DNA from: CAVVEQ01 sp963804865
GTDB lineage: Bacteria; Chloroflexota; Anaerolineae; Anaerolineales; Anaerolineaceae
NCBI GenBank assembly: GCA_963804865.1
Contig: CAWDSH010000001.1
Location: 1,550,001 to 1,614,000 of the forward strand
Direction: 5' to 3'
Length of the DNA stretch: 64,000 nt
In this document: piece by piece, positions 44,127 to 54,035 of the stretch
Layout: every line of letters begins with the position of its first letter
Position numbering within the stretch: the stretch's first letter is position 1
The notes under the pieces: model-generated
The model's database searches: none
Told to the model about the DNA's origin: nothing
What the model saw: only the letters and a program-made list of their open reading frames with translations
Translations under genes and position numbers: made by a program

Positions 44127-45377
44127 ATGAAAATAATCGATCTTGCTTTGAAAGATTTGCTGCGCAATCTTCGCAGCGTTTTCCTGCTTGTGATGATGTT
44201 TGTCATTCCCCTGTTGATAACGGGTTTGATTTACTTTGCCTTCGGCAGTTCGGGTGACGAACTGACGATCCAGCCCACCAGGCTTATGGTGGTCAACCTG
44301 GATCAACCGGATTCCTCTGGATTTGATTTTTCAAAGGAAATCCTTGAGGTGCTGAAGAGTAAAGACCTGAAAGATCTGGTCATCCTATCAGAAAAACCTG
44401 ATGAAATTTCAGCTGTGTCTGCCATACAAGCAAATGAAGCTGATGTAGCCTTGATCATACCGGTAGATTTCTCCGATACCCTTCTTACAGCAACCGGGCA
44501 ATCCGAGCTCAAGTTGTTGAATGATCCTGCATTGACCCTTCAACCCAAGGTTGTCCGCGCGATCATTGAAAATATTGTTAATGGCTTTAACGGCAGCCGG
44601 GTGGCTATCTCTGTAGCGACAGATCAATTTGAGCAAAAAGGGATCAACCTGGAAAATGATTCGATCGAAACAATCGTATCCGGTTACACCAGCTTCCTTC
44701 AGAAAAGCACAGGTACTGAATCCGGGGATGGTTATCTCCAGGTTCGGGCGCCAGCCACCAATATTCCCGCGCAATCACAGATGCAAACCATCATGACCGG
44801 CATCATGGGTGCCCAGCTGATCTTCTTCGTCTTCTTCACAGGGGCAACTTTTGCCCAGTCACTCTTGAAAGAGAATGAGGAGAAGACTCTGGCACGGCTT
44901 TTCACCACCCCAACAACCATGACGCAAATCCTTGCAGCTAAAATGATCGGTGCCATGCTGATGATCCTCATTCAGATTACGGTACTTTTGATTGTTTCTC
45001 GTTTTGTCTTCAAATTCGATTGGGGTGCCATGCCGCCACTCACCTTGACCGTGTTGGCTACTGACCTGGCAGCTGCGTCGTTTGGGATCATGGTGATGTC
45101 CCTGGTCAAATCCACCCAGCAGGCTGGTTTTGTCGTGGGAGGAGTGATGACCGCGACCAGCATGTTGGGGATTTTCCCCATCATGATGCAAAGCACAATC
45201 CCAGCCCTGAATACCGCCAGCCTCTTCACCCCACAGGGTTGGGCGATGAACGCACTGAAATTGACCATCGCGGGTGCCAGTCTATCTCGGTTGGCTCTGC
45301 CATTGATCGTACTGCTGGGTGCAAGCGCAGTGTTTTTCACCATCGGCGTTTTTCTCTTCCGCCGGCGGTTTGCCTAG
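44127..45377 (+). CDS. ABC-2 type transporter permease, first subunit
   Basis: A 416-residue protein: one N-terminal helix, a large extracellular domain of about 180 residues, then five or six helices, the YhgE/Pip-NatB-like ABC-2 layout. The ATG at 44127 has GGAG at proper distance; an upstream TTG in frame is less likely. It shares architecture with the next gene, so the two probably form a heterodimer over the DrrA-like ATPase. Confidence 0.88.
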   Translation: MKIIDLALKDLLRNLRSVFLLVMMFVIPLLITGLIYFAFGSSGDELTIQPTRLMVVNLDQPDSSGFDFSKEILEVLKSKDLKDLVILSEKPDEISAVSAIQANEADVALIIPVDFSDTLLTATGQSELKLLNDPALTLQPKVVRAIIENIVNGFNGSRVAISVATDQFEQKGINLENDSIETIVSGYTSFLQKSTGTESGDGYLQVRAPATNIPAQSQMQTIMTGIMGAQLIFFVFFTGATFAQSLLKENEEKTLARLFTTPTTMTQILAAKMIGAMLMILIQITVLLIVSRFVFKFDWGAMPPLTLTVLATDLAAASFGIMVMSLVKSTQQAGFVVGGVMTATSMLGIFPIMMQSTIPALNTASLFTPQGWAMNALKLTIAGASLSRLALPLIVLLGASAVFFTIGVFLFRRRFA

Positions 45378-45387
45378 GAGGTAAAGG

Positions 45388-46593
45388 ATGCGAATGTTCA
45401 ACTTGATCCGTAAAGACTTGCTGCAGGTGTTCCGTGACAAAAATTCGGCTATTTTCCTCCTCCTGATGCCATTGGCTTTCACCTTGTTCATGGGTTTCAT
45501 CAACGCCCCAGCCAATACCGATGATCCACGACTCAAAATTGGCATCTTGAATCGGGATGCTGGGGGAACGCTGTCATCCTCCCTGGAGCAGGTATTATCC
45601 TCTTCCAATGTGATTGATCCTGAAAAATTGCAGGAAAGTGATGCATCGCAGATCGAGACACAGGTTGAGAATGACACTTATACGGCTGTCCTCATAATCC
45701 CACCGGATTTCAGCGGGAAAATACTGCGATCTGAAAATCCACAGATGGAACTCATCGTGGATACAACCAAGACCTCGGGTCAGTTGGCATTTACCGCCAT
45801 TCAAAATGTAATTGGCAGGTGGCTGGGATCCGTTCAGGCAGCCATCTTGAGTAGTGATGCTCTGCTCGAAAAAACCTCCCTCCCGGATAGGGAAAAGTCG
45901 ATCCAGGATGGTATTGTCCTCGCCCAGGAAGCCTGGCAGAGTCCTCCAGTCACATTGAGTGTGAGTACAGTCACCGCGGGTGAGGTAGTTTCTGAAGCCC
46001 CTTCAGGTTTTGATCAGACCTCGCCGGGGATGATCGTGCAATTTTCCATTCTGGGTTTGATTACCTCTGCCATGGTGCTGGTATTGGAGCGAAAAAACCA
46101 CTGTCTTCAACGCATGCTCACCACACCTATCAACCGGGCAGGCATCATTGCCGGGCACATGCTGGCTATGTCCACAATAACCTTTATCCAGGTGTTAATC
46201 CTGGTGCTGGCCGGGCAATTCTTCTTCAAGGTTAATTATCTCAATTCGCCTTTGGCCACTCTGTTGATCATTGTTGCGCTCGCATTGTTTATTGGCTGCT
46301 TGGGACTCTTGATCGGGGCTATAGCCAAGAAGGAAGAGCAGGTGATTCTATTTTCATTAATCGCCATGTTCCTTTTCACCGCGCTGGGTGGCGCCTGGTT
46401 CCCATTGGAAGGTTCCAGCGAAACTTTTTACACCATTGGTCATTTCACGCCACTTGCCTGGGTTATGGATGGTTTCCAAAATATCATCCTGCGGGGTGGA
46501 GGATTGGATTCAGCTCTTCTACCGTCTGGCGTCCTGGCTCTATATGCTCTGGTCTTCTTCTCCCTGGCAGTGTGGAGGTTTAAGTTCGAGTAG
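45388..46593 (+). CDS. ABC-2 type transporter permease, second subunit
   Basis: A 401-residue protein with the same layout as the preceding permease (KDLLQVFRDKNSAIFLLLMPL at helix 1; VLERKNHCLQRMLTTPINRAGIIAGH as the coupling loop). AGGAGG lies just before the ATG, ten bases after the previous stop. The transcript ends at a terminator right after it. Confidence 0.9.
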   Translation: MRMFNLIRKDLLQVFRDKNSAIFLLLMPLAFTLFMGFINAPANTDDPRLKIGILNRDAGGTLSSSLEQVLSSSNVIDPEKLQESDASQIETQVENDTYTAVLIIPPDFSGKILRSENPQMELIVDTTKTSGQLAFTAIQNVIGRWLGSVQAAILSSDALLEKTSLPDREKSIQDGIVLAQEAWQSPPVTLSVSTVTAGEVVSEAPSGFDQTSPGMIVQFSILGLITSAMVLVLERKNHCLQRMLTTPINRAGIIAGHMLAMSTITFIQVLILVLAGQFFFKVNYLNSPLATLLIIVALALFIGCLGLLIGAIAKKEEQVILFSLIAMFLFTALGGAWFPLEGSSETFYTIGHFTPLAWVMDGFQNIILRGGGLDSALLPSGVLALYALVFFSLAVWRFKFE

Positions 46594-46597
46594 AGTC

Positions 46598-46625
46598 AAG
46601 GGTGTGCCTGGCACACCCTTTTTTA
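46598..46625 (+). terminator. terminator of the ABC-2 exporter operon
   Basis: Perfect stem AAGGGTGTGC / GCACACCCTT with a CTG loop and six T. Confidence 0.9.
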
Positions 46626-46653
46626 TTTATCAAATCCTTTTGCCCAATCATTC

Positions 46654-46682
46654 TTGACGCAACCCCCCATGGGTGCTATATT
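46654..46682 (+). promoter_or_regulatory. promoter of the ECF transporter operon
   Basis: TTGACG (46654-46659), 17 bases, TATATT (46677-46682). The start would be near 46689, five bases before the hairpin listed next. Confidence 0.65.
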
Positions 46683-46693
46683 AGCGATATGAT

Positions 46694-46710
46694 CCGCCAA
46701 TATATGGCGG
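46694..46710 (+). promoter_or_regulatory. 5'-terminal hairpin of the ECF operon mRNA
   Basis: CCGCCA-ATATA-TGGCGG at the predicted 5' end of the transcript. It may protect the mRNA or act as an operator. No known vitamin riboswitch was recognised between it and the first gene. Confidence 0.5.
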
Positions 46711-46768
46711 TTTGTATCCATTAGTTCATTTCAGGGTTTTATTGATTGAAATCGGGTGGGAAAAACAA

Positions 46769-48397
46769 ATGCCAGAGCCTAAGCCGCTTGTTATCGAACA
46801 CCTTTCCTTCCGCTATCGCAGCCGGGAAGATCTGGCATTGAAGGATATCGATCTTTCCGTTGAGCCAGGACAGGTGCTGTTGATCGCTGGTGCAAGCGGT
46901 TGTGGGAAAACCACCCTGGCACGTTGCATCAATGGTTTGATTCCCCGCTCATATCACGGTGATATCTCTGGTCGTGTCCTCATCCATGGAGAAGATACTG
47001 CCCCATGGACTCTTGCAAAGATTTCACAGTCTGTTGGAACTGTGCTTCAGGATCCTGAAAGGCAGATACTTGGCACGCGTGTGCTAAACGAGGTTGCTTT
47101 TGGTCTTGAGAACCTCGGTAAAGAACGAGGCGAGATATACACTACGGCGGATGAAGCCCTCGGACGGATGAAGATTTCCCATTTGCGTGAACGCGAGACC
47201 TTCCACCTTTCTGGCGGGGAAAAACAGAAAGTGGCTCTTGCTGGCGTGCTGGCCATGCGCCCTTCGATCCTGCTGCTGGATGAACCTCTCGCCAGTCTTG
47301 ACCCTGCCAGTGCCGAGGAAGCCCTGCAGATCGTTAATCGTCTTGCTAATGAGGGTATGACCGTATTAATGGTGGAACACCGCGTGGAGGATGTCCTTAA
47401 AATAAAGCCGCACAGGGTGCTCTTCATGATGGATGGCGAAATCTGCTACGATGGTCCTCCGGAAAAGCTAAATCGCAATGTGAATTATCACGAAGTCAAG
47501 CTGCCCGCGCCCTTGATCATGAAGTTGGCAGTTAGGGACCCCAAGCCTCTAGAGATTAAGCCATTGAAAGATATCAAACCCGGAGCTCCCCTGGTGCAGT
47601 TCAAAAATGTTGCCTTCGGTTATGAGACCGATACTGAGGTGTTGCACGGTATCAACCTGGATATCAAGCCTGGGGATGTGATCGCGGTTCTCGGCCCGAA
47701 TGGCGCGGGAAAAACAACGCTTGTGAAGCATGCTATCGGGTTGCTCAAACCATCCGCTGGACAAGTATTGGTCGATGGCAAAGATACTCGAGAAATGAGC
47801 GTGGCCCAGATCGCAGCCAACCTCGGTTATGTATTTCAAAGTCCCAGCCATATGCTCTTTGCTCCCACGGTGCGCGAGGAGCTGGCCTTTGGCCCCACCA
47901 ACTTGGGACATACGTCTGAGCAAATTTCCATTCAAGTGGCAAACGCTATCGATATCGTTCATCTTGCCGGTATGGAGGAAAATCCTCCACTGGCGCTTTC
48001 CTTCGGACAGCAGAAACGTGTCAGCATTGCTGCCATCCTGGCGATGCAATCTCGAATTTTAGTGATGGATGAGCCCACCGCCGGGCAGGACTATAAGAAC
48101 TATATGGACTTCATGGATTCGATCCTGCAGCTCCCCCATTTTGAAGCCATTCTCTTTATAACCCACGATATCGATTTGGCTGTCATTTACGCCAATCGTA
48201 TCTTGTTGGTCAACAATGGTCGCATCGTGGCGGATGGAAAACCGTTCGAAGTGTTGCGAGATTTTAAATTCCTGACTGCAAATCGCCTCGTTCCAACTTC
48301 ATTATTGAAATCAAATCTGGAGCTTTTCCCACGCACGAAACGCTTCATGCGAGCTGAAGCGCTGGCGCATGTGGCTCCAATTGTATCCACGGCTTAA
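46769..48397 (+). CDS. ECF transporter ATPase, two fused ABC domains (EcfA1-EcfA2 type)
   Basis: A 542-residue protein with two complete CbiO-like ATPase domains. Walker A ASGCGKTT at about residue 42 and GPNGAGKTT near 310; signatures LSGGEKQKVALAG and LSFGQQKRVSIAA; Walker B motifs LLLDEP and LVMDEP. Energy-coupling-factor transporters import vitamins or metal ions using such ATPases, a T protein and a substrate-binding S protein, both encoded next. The ATG at 46769 was chosen after GGTGGGA. Confidence 0.92.
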   Translation: MPEPKPLVIEHLSFRYRSREDLALKDIDLSVEPGQVLLIAGASGCGKTTLARCINGLIPRSYHGDISGRVLIHGEDTAPWTLAKISQSVGTVLQDPERQILGTRVLNEVAFGLENLGKERGEIYTTADEALGRMKISHLRERETFHLSGGEKQKVALAGVLAMRPSILLLDEPLASLDPASAEEALQIVNRLANEGMTVLMVEHRVEDVLKIKPHRVLFMMDGEICYDGPPEKLNRNVNYHEVKLPAPLIMKLAVRDPKPLEIKPLKDIKPGAPLVQFKNVAFGYETDTEVLHGINLDIKPGDVIAVLGPNGAGKTTLVKHAIGLLKPSAGQVLVDGKDTREMSVAQIAANLGYVFQSPSHMLFAPTVREELAFGPTNLGHTSEQISIQVANAIDIVHLAGMEENPPLALSFGQQKRVSIAAILAMQSRILVMDEPTAGQDYKNYMDFMDSILQLPHFEAILFITHDIDLAVIYANRILLVNNGRIVADGKPFEVLRDFKFLTANRLVPTSLLKSNLELFPRTKRFMRAEALAHVAPIVSTA

Positions 48398-48433
48398 GCG
48401 TAAGCCGAATTCTATCTTTTACGGAGGATTGAA

Positions 48434-49363
48434 ATGAAGAAAACTGTTGTCGTGATTGTTTCATTGCTTGCCGTCCTGGCCTTCTTCCTCGCCATCTGGC
48501 TGATCGGCCGCACGATCAACCCCAGCCTGGATATGGACCAGTCTGCCTCCCTGCGCTTTGTATTCGTCGGCATAGGGATGGCCATCGTATTCATCGTCTA
48601 CCTGATGACCAAAGAGCACAAGATGTGGAAGGTGGGGACGCGTGAGGTGGTTTATATGGCCATCGGCGCGGCCCTGTATGCCATCTTCTCGTACCTTTTC
48701 AACGGTACAGTCTTCGTGGTGCCCTCGGTCAGCCAGGTGGCGCTCCGCCCGGCGATCGTCTTCCCGATGTTCTTCGGATATGTCTTCGGTCCCGTGGTGG
48801 GGTTCTTCACCGGAGCGGTCGGCAATATGTTTGGAGATGCGCTCACCGGTTTCGGGCTTTACCCGCAGTGGAGCATCGGGAACGGGCTGGTTGGCTTCAT
48901 CGCTGGTCTGGCGTGGCTCTTCAAAGATCAGAAGAAGGGCTTGAACACTGTCTTGATCATCAGTGCAGTTCTCGCCGCTGCTGCCACGCTTTACTACTTC
49001 CTCAATCCGACCACCGCCAACGCCATGTTCTTCGATGTGGAAAACAACATCTTTGGTGATGCGCCGATTTCGATGTGGGCAGGAATTTCCATCGCCATCG
49101 GCTTCGTGCTGGTGCTGCTGGTGCGATTTCTCTTTGGGAAGAACGTCGATGTTGCCGCAGCGGTTACCTGGTCCATGCTCGGCAACCTGCTGGGCATCGG
49201 TTTCGCCGCCCTCTCCGATATCTGGGTCAACGGCTATCCACCCGCGGTCGCGTTCGTGGGTGAATACATCCCCGCTGCTGGACCCAACTTGATCTTCGCT
49301 GCCATCCTGGTGCCGCTCTTTGTAGCTGCCTATTCAGCACTGCAAAAGCAGACCGGGCGATAA
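48434..49363 (+). CDS. ECF transporter S component, substrate unknown
   Basis: A 309-residue protein with about eight helices. The centre FPMFFGYVFGPVVGFFTGAVGNMFGDALTGFG is the conserved S-component region that lines the substrate pocket. Two extra N-terminal helices make it longer than the usual 180-200 residues. ACGGAGG precedes the ATG. The vitamin or ion it binds cannot be told; no biosynthetic gene or riboswitch gives a hint. Confidence 0.82.
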   Translation: MKKTVVVIVSLLAVLAFFLAIWLIGRTINPSLDMDQSASLRFVFVGIGMAIVFIVYLMTKEHKMWKVGTREVVYMAIGAALYAIFSYLFNGTVFVVPSVSQVALRPAIVFPMFFGYVFGPVVGFFTGAVGNMFGDALTGFGLYPQWSIGNGLVGFIAGLAWLFKDQKKGLNTVLIISAVLAAAATLYYFLNPTTANAMFFDVENNIFGDAPISMWAGISIAIGFVLVLLVRFLFGKNVDVAAAVTWSMLGNLLGIGFAALSDIWVNGYPPAVAFVGEYIPAAGPNLIFAAILVPLFVAAYSALQKQTGR

Positions 49364-49377
49364 TCCTTTGATTTCAC

Positions 49378-49405
49378 GTAGGGGCACAGCTAGCTGTGCC
49401 CCTAC
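49378..49405. repeat. GTAGGGGCA palindrome, copy 1
   Basis: A perfect 28-bp palindrome with half-site GTAGGGGCACAGCT. The outer GTAGGGGCA arm is shared with the copies at 57644 and 62911, whereas the centre differs. It lies between the S and T genes of the ECF operon. Confidence 0.8.
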
Positions 49406-49416
49406 AAAGGTAATCC

Positions 49417-50307
49417 ATGCTCGTTTCTTTTCGCTGGAAGAAGCGCAAATCCATCGTCCAGAGCTTTGATCCTCGTGCCTGGATCATCTTTTTCATTTGT
49501 TTCATATGTTGCACGGTACTTTTTTGGGATGTGCGCTATCTTTCTCTCTTCCTCGTGATCGCGTTCTATGTTGTCATCCGTTCGGGGATATCCTGGAAGG
49601 AGATGAGCCGCGCCTGGATCTTCATCGGCGGATTTATCATCTTTTTTTCCTTCCTCACATTTCTCACCGGGCGCGGCGGTATCGAAATTTACAAAGAAGA
49701 GCATGTCATTGCTCAATTACAGGCAGGATTCACCTTGCTCGGTTGGCGTCCAACACTGCTGATCACCGCTGAGCGCATCTCCTACGCGTTCAGCATGCTG
49801 GTGCGCGTGTTCAGCCTGGCAAGCATGACGGTGCTCATCCCCTATTCCCTTGACCCATCGCCTCTACGGTGTCACCTTCCGGCGACCTGGGTCTTGCCGG
49901 ATAAGATCGCCTACGGCATGGATCTGACCATGCGCTTCATCCCGACCTTTGCCCGCGATTTTTCACTCACCATGGACGCTCAAAAGGCTCGCGGTTACGA
50001 GATCGAAAAGATCAAGGGTGGTTTCATTCAGCAGGTGCGCAAGCTGGCTCCCCTGCTCATCCCGGTGACGATCAAAGCCCTGGCTGGCAGTGAAGATATC
50101 ATCGATGCCATGGACCTGCGCGCTTTCGGCATCGGTCCGCGCACCTGGCTGGTGGAATTGCATTATAGCAAACGGGATTATGCGTTGATCATCTTCGGTG
50201 TGATGCTCATCACCGCCGGTCTAGCGCTTTCCCTGCAGGGTTTCGGCAAGTTCTGGACACCTCAATTCCTGATCGACATGGCAAAATTCACCCTGCCGGT
50301 GCATTAG
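49417..50307 (+). CDS. ECF transporter T component (EcfT/CbiQ family)
   Basis: A 296-residue membrane protein with about five helices. The cytoplasmic coupling motifs of EcfT are seen as MDAQKARGYEIEK and IDAMDLRAFGIGPRTW (the two Ala-Arg-Gly-like signatures). It joins the double ATPase to the S component. The ORF starts 11 bases after the palindromic repeat, and the start codon is not backed by a strong ribosome binding site. Confidence 0.9.
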   Translation: MLVSFRWKKRKSIVQSFDPRAWIIFFICFICCTVLFWDVRYLSLFLVIAFYVVIRSGISWKEMSRAWIFIGGFIIFFSFLTFLTGRGGIEIYKEEHVIAQLQAGFTLLGWRPTLLITAERISYAFSMLVRVFSLASMTVLIPYSLDPSPLRCHLPATWVLPDKIAYGMDLTMRFIPTFARDFSLTMDAQKARGYEIEKIKGGFIQQVRKLAPLLIPVTIKALAGSEDIIDAMDLRAFGIGPRTWLVELHYSKRDYALIIFGVMLITAGLALSLQGFGKFWTPQFLIDMAKFTLPVH

Positions 50308-50357
50308 TCCTCCATCCAGGCACCAAAAGAACCATTGTTCACCTTACATTAGTGTAA

Positions 50358-50386
50358 TTGAATAAATCCCTGCAAACGCATATACT
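50358..50386 (+). promoter_or_regulatory. promoter of the secreted-protein pair
   Basis: TTGAAT (50358-50363), 17 bases, TATACT (50381-50386). A 12-bp palindrome CCAACCGGTTGG lies downstream at 50428-50439 and may be an operator in the leader. Confidence 0.5.
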
Positions 50387-50477
50387 TAATCCAACAGAAT
50401 TTCTGTGATTAGTCTATCGGTTGAGCCCCAACCGGTTGGTAGAGTTATTGCACCGGTCTGAGTATCAGGAGTTCACG

Positions 50478-51929
50478 TTGAGAAAAACAACTACCAGAGC
50501 CATTTTCCTCATTGTTATCGCTGCCATCGTCATCTTTCAGGCTGCCAGCGCGCAGACCACCGGTCCGGCATGGACTTCCGCGATCGAATACGCCAACCCG
50601 AGCTCCAACCCGGGCGAATTGATCGTTTCCTACACTTCGGAAGATGCTGCAGCCAGTTATTCTTCCATGACCATCCCGGTCAATGCACACGGCGCGGGCG
50701 AGCTGTTGATCGGATCGGCCGGTGCAGATCCGGATTTCGCCGGCTCAGCCGTTCTGAGCTCCACCGTTGCGGTTTATGCCGTCTACAAGCAATTCGTCAA
50801 CCAGGGCGATGTCAATTACAGCCCAATCCTCTACTCCTCCTTTTCCGCCGACCAGGCAGGATCGACCATTTATGCGCCAACTTTTTTGAAGAAGAGCAGT
50901 GCTTACTCCCAGGTGGGAATCCAGAACCTGGAGGATGAGGAGATCTCCCTGCTGCTCACTTTCTATACCGCAACCCTGAACGCAACTACGTATTCTGCTA
51001 CATTCACGGTGCCAGCCAACGGCTCCAAGATCTTCGATCCGAAGGTGGATGCCACGACACCGGTATTGCCATCCAGTTTCGATGGCTCGCTGGTGATCAT
51101 CGCCACGCTTACATCGGACTCCTCACCGGCGAATATTCTGGCGTCGGTGATCGAAATGCAGACCACCGGCAGGCGCGCTTCCGCTTATGAAGCCCTGGCA
51201 GCGGGAGCCAACCAGCAGTTCGTACCGACAGCCATGTGCAATTATGGCAGTACCCGCCAGACGACCTACTTCTCGGTGCAGAACACCGGTACCGAAAACG
51301 CAACGACATTCATTGAGTTTTATAATTCCAGCGGTAAACTGCTTGCGCGCACATCCATCGCGGCAACCCGCAGCAACAAACTGCAGCCCAACCGCCGGGC
51401 AGCCTATTCCACCTGCACGCTTTCGACCATGTCCAGGCGCTCCGGTTCGGCAATGATCTATGCCACCTCCAACGGCAAATACAACGGTCCGCGCGTCCCC
51501 GTGGCTGTCACCACGAAGGTGACCAGCACAGACGGGCTGCAAACCCAGTCCACCCCTGTTCAGGGCGCCACCAGTCTCATACTGCCCTACGTTCGCTGGG
51601 CGGACGCGGATGGCTACAGCTCGACCATCTTCGTGATGAATGCCGGCAGCACTTCCGACAATAGTGTGGTGCTGCGCTATTACGACGCCTCCGGCACGCT
51701 GGTCGCCACCCAGAACCTGGCTTCTGCAACCAAGGTGCTGGCGAAGCAGGGTTTTCGCACCTCCACCCCATCGCAGGCGGGGGCAACATCGGGCGGGCGC
51801 TTCACCGGCAGCGTGGTCATCGAGAGCACCCAACCCCTGGTGGTCATTGTGCGCACCGTGCGCCCGGTGACCGGGGTGAGCGGCTACAAGACCCTGGGCG
51901 AAGACTACAACGGCATCCCGCTGCCCTGA
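50478..51929 (+). CDS. secreted protein of unknown function, Ser/Thr/Ala-rich
   Basis: A 483-residue protein. The TTG start at 50478 follows CAGGAG and opens directly on a signal peptide (MRKTTTRAIFLIVIA, cleavage after the ASA-Q region). The mature part has several beta-rich modules with similar phrases, such as YFSVQNTGTENATTFIEFYN and IFVMNAGSTSDNSVVLRYYD, which look like two or more repeats of an immunoglobulin-like fold of about 130 residues. No enzyme motif was found. The lipoprotein gene follows 18 bases later. Confidence 0.7.
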   Translation: MRKTTTRAIFLIVIAAIVIFQAASAQTTGPAWTSAIEYANPSSNPGELIVSYTSEDAAASYSSMTIPVNAHGAGELLIGSAGADPDFAGSAVLSSTVAVYAVYKQFVNQGDVNYSPILYSSFSADQAGSTIYAPTFLKKSSAYSQVGIQNLEDEEISLLLTFYTATLNATTYSATFTVPANGSKIFDPKVDATTPVLPSSFDGSLVIIATLTSDSSPANILASVIEMQTTGRRASAYEALAAGANQQFVPTAMCNYGSTRQTTYFSVQNTGTENATTFIEFYNSSGKLLARTSIAATRSNKLQPNRRAAYSTCTLSTMSRRSGSAMIYATSNGKYNGPRVPVAVTTKVTSTDGLQTQSTPVQGATSLILPYVRWADADGYSSTIFVMNAGSTSDNSVVLRYYDASGTLVATQNLASATKVLAKQGFRTSTPSQAGATSGGRFTGSVVIESTQPLVVIVRTVRPVTGVSGYKTLGEDYNGIPLP

Positions 51930-51947
51930 TCCATCCATAAATCCCAC

Positions 51948-52359
51948 ATGCGACACCGACTGTCATTCACCTTTGCCATCGTCTGGCTTCTCAGCATGGC
52001 AGCCTGTTCAGCCGCGCCAACAGCTGCGCAGCAGCCAACCCTGGCAGCCGGCCTGGGCGGGATCAGCGGCAGCCTGCCTTCCGCCTATGGATCGTTGGCC
52101 GGACCAGCCTGTAACGATCTTTGCCGCTCCCTACCTGGGCGGCGGCACTTACATCCTCGATCCACTCAACCATCCACAGACAACGCTGGATGCGGAGGGT
52201 GATTTCGTCCTGGTCAACCTCGCGCCCGGCAGTTACGTTCTCATCGCCGGACCTTCCGCCGAGCAGGGCAGCCCAGTCCTGGATGATGCCGGGCAGCTGC
52301 TGATCATCGAGGTCAGCGCGGGTTCAATCCTCCCAGTCTATAACCTCTACATCCACTGA
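51948..52359 (+). pseudogene. small lipoprotein, frameshifted
   Basis: The start encodes a signal peptide with lipobox SMAAC (MRHRLSFTFAIVWLLSMAAC). The second half (LGGGTYILDPLNHPQTTLDAEGDFVLVNLAPGSYVLIAG) reads like a carboxypeptidase-regulatory/SdrD-like beta sandwich but in another frame. The switch lies near 52100-52115. Joined, the product would be about 136 residues. The end overlaps the convergent ABC-F gene by 36 bases. Confidence 0.65.
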
Positions 52360-54033
52360 TTCCGGTACCACGAGGGTCTCGCGGACCTCGATCGTCTTTC
52401 CCTTCACCTCCCAGATCTGGGTGGCAAAGCGCTCGATGAAGTAGCGGTCGTGGACCACCGCCATGACGGTGCCCTTGAATTCCGCCAGTGCCTGCTCGAA
52501 CTGCGAGCGGGAGGGGATATCCAGGTGGTTGATGGGCTCATCCAGCATCAGGAAATTGCAGCCCTGCGCCACCAGCCCAGCGAGGATCAAGCGGGCGCGC
52601 TCACCAAATGACAGGCTGCCGACCGGCGTGAACACGTCATCACCCTTGAACAGGTATTTTGACAGGAAGGATCGCGCCTCTGTTTCGTTGAAGACAGCGA
52701 TGGATTGGATGGTGGTGAGAGGATTCAAGGCAGGGTTCAGCTCAGCATGCTCCTGGCTCATGTAGCCTACCTTGACCCTGGCGCCCAGCCGCGCCTTGCC
52801 CGAGAGCGGCTGCAGCTCACCAATGATGGTCTTCAACAATGTTGTCTTGCCGCTGCCGTTGGCACCGATGAGCGCCACCCGACTTCCGTAGCGTAACTTC
52901 AGGTTCAGATCCTCCAGCAGGATCAGACCCGGGTAACCGATGGTGAGGTGCTCGAGCACGACCACGTCGCGCCCGGTCTCCCCGGCATCCTTGAACGCGA
53001 TCTTCATCTCCCAGCCGGGGCGTGGTTTCTCCACGCGTTCATCGGATTCCATGTAGCGTTCCAGCTTCTTCTCGCGCGCCTTGGCTTTCCTTGCCACCTT
53101 CTTGGCAATACCCTGCACGTGATCCTTCATGCCCTTGAGCTTCATTTCGCCGCCGCCGATGCGGATCGAGCTGGCCTGGCGCTCGTTATATGCGGCGGTG
53201 GTCTTCTGGCGCAGGATATCAGCCTTCATGCGCTTGATTTCCGCCTGCTGGTCATTGTATTCCGCCCACTGTCGAGAGCGTGCCGCTTCCTTCTGCTCGA
53301 GGTATGCGCTGTAATTGCCCCGTATAGGCTTTCAGTTTGTGAGTGAGATCCTCGATCTCGAGGATCCGGTAACGGTTTTGTCGAGAAAGGTGCGGTCATG
53401 GGAGACAATCAGAGCAGCTCCCGGGTAAGTTGGCGAGCCAACCTCCAGCCATTCCAGCATGGCAATATCGAGGTGATTGGTGGGCTCATCCAGCAGAAGG
53501 AGCCGCGGCCGGGCAAGCAGGACGCCTGCCAGCGCCAGGCGGGTCTTCTGACCGCCGCTCAGTTTCGCTGTTGGCAGTTCCGGCGGGATGGAATCCAAAC
53601 CCAGGGCTGCCAGAATGCCCTTCACGTAACCGGCATTCTCAGATGCCCGGGCGATTTGCTCCAGGGTTTCATCATACTGCTGGTGAAGATCACCATTCCG
53701 CGGTTCCCTGGTCATTCGCTGCGCCAGCGCATCCAACCGGGAGGTCAATTCCAGAAGTTCTCCTGCGCAATGATTAATAAAGCCCTGCACCGTTTCGCCA
53801 TCCCCAAAAGTGAATCCCTGGGCCAGGTAGCCGGGACGCAGGTCGCTGGGGATGAATTTGATCGAGCCGGAATCAGCCGTCTCCAGACCCATGATGATGC
53901 GCATGAGGGTGGTCTTGCCGCAGCCGTTGGCACCCACCAGGCCGGCTTTTTCTCCCGGATCGAGGGTGAAGCTGATCCCATCCAGGATCTTTGCGATGTT
54001 ATACGATTTTGAGATTTGATTTACTGAAAGCAT
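52324..54033 (-). pseudogene. ABC-F family ATPase (ribosome protection type), two frameshifts
   Basis: Joined, about 570 residues with two ABC domains and no membrane part. Domain 1: GANGCGKTT, LSGGQKTRLALAG, LLLDEPTNHLD. Domain 2: GANGSGKTT, LSFGERARLILAG, LMLDEPINHLD. The charged linker (EKKLERYMESDERVEKP) stands where ABC-F proteins reach into the ribosome. The family includes translation factors and antibiotic-resistance proteins. Frames change near 53367 and at a run of four C at 53318-53321; each fits a one-base indel. ATG 54033 lies two bases after a leader ORF and 13 bases beyond the attenuator T run. Confidence 0.85.
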
Positions 54034-54035
54034 GG

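Noticed and set aside
50428..50439. CCAACCGGTTGG as a specific known operator
   Set aside because: It is a perfect palindrome, but 12-bp palindromes arise by chance and I know no regulator for it; only mentioned with the promoter.
51123..51956. 277-codon open frame on the minus strand
   Set aside because: Antisense to the secreted protein, which has a signal peptide and a ribosome binding site; the antisense product is Gly/His-rich without any motif.
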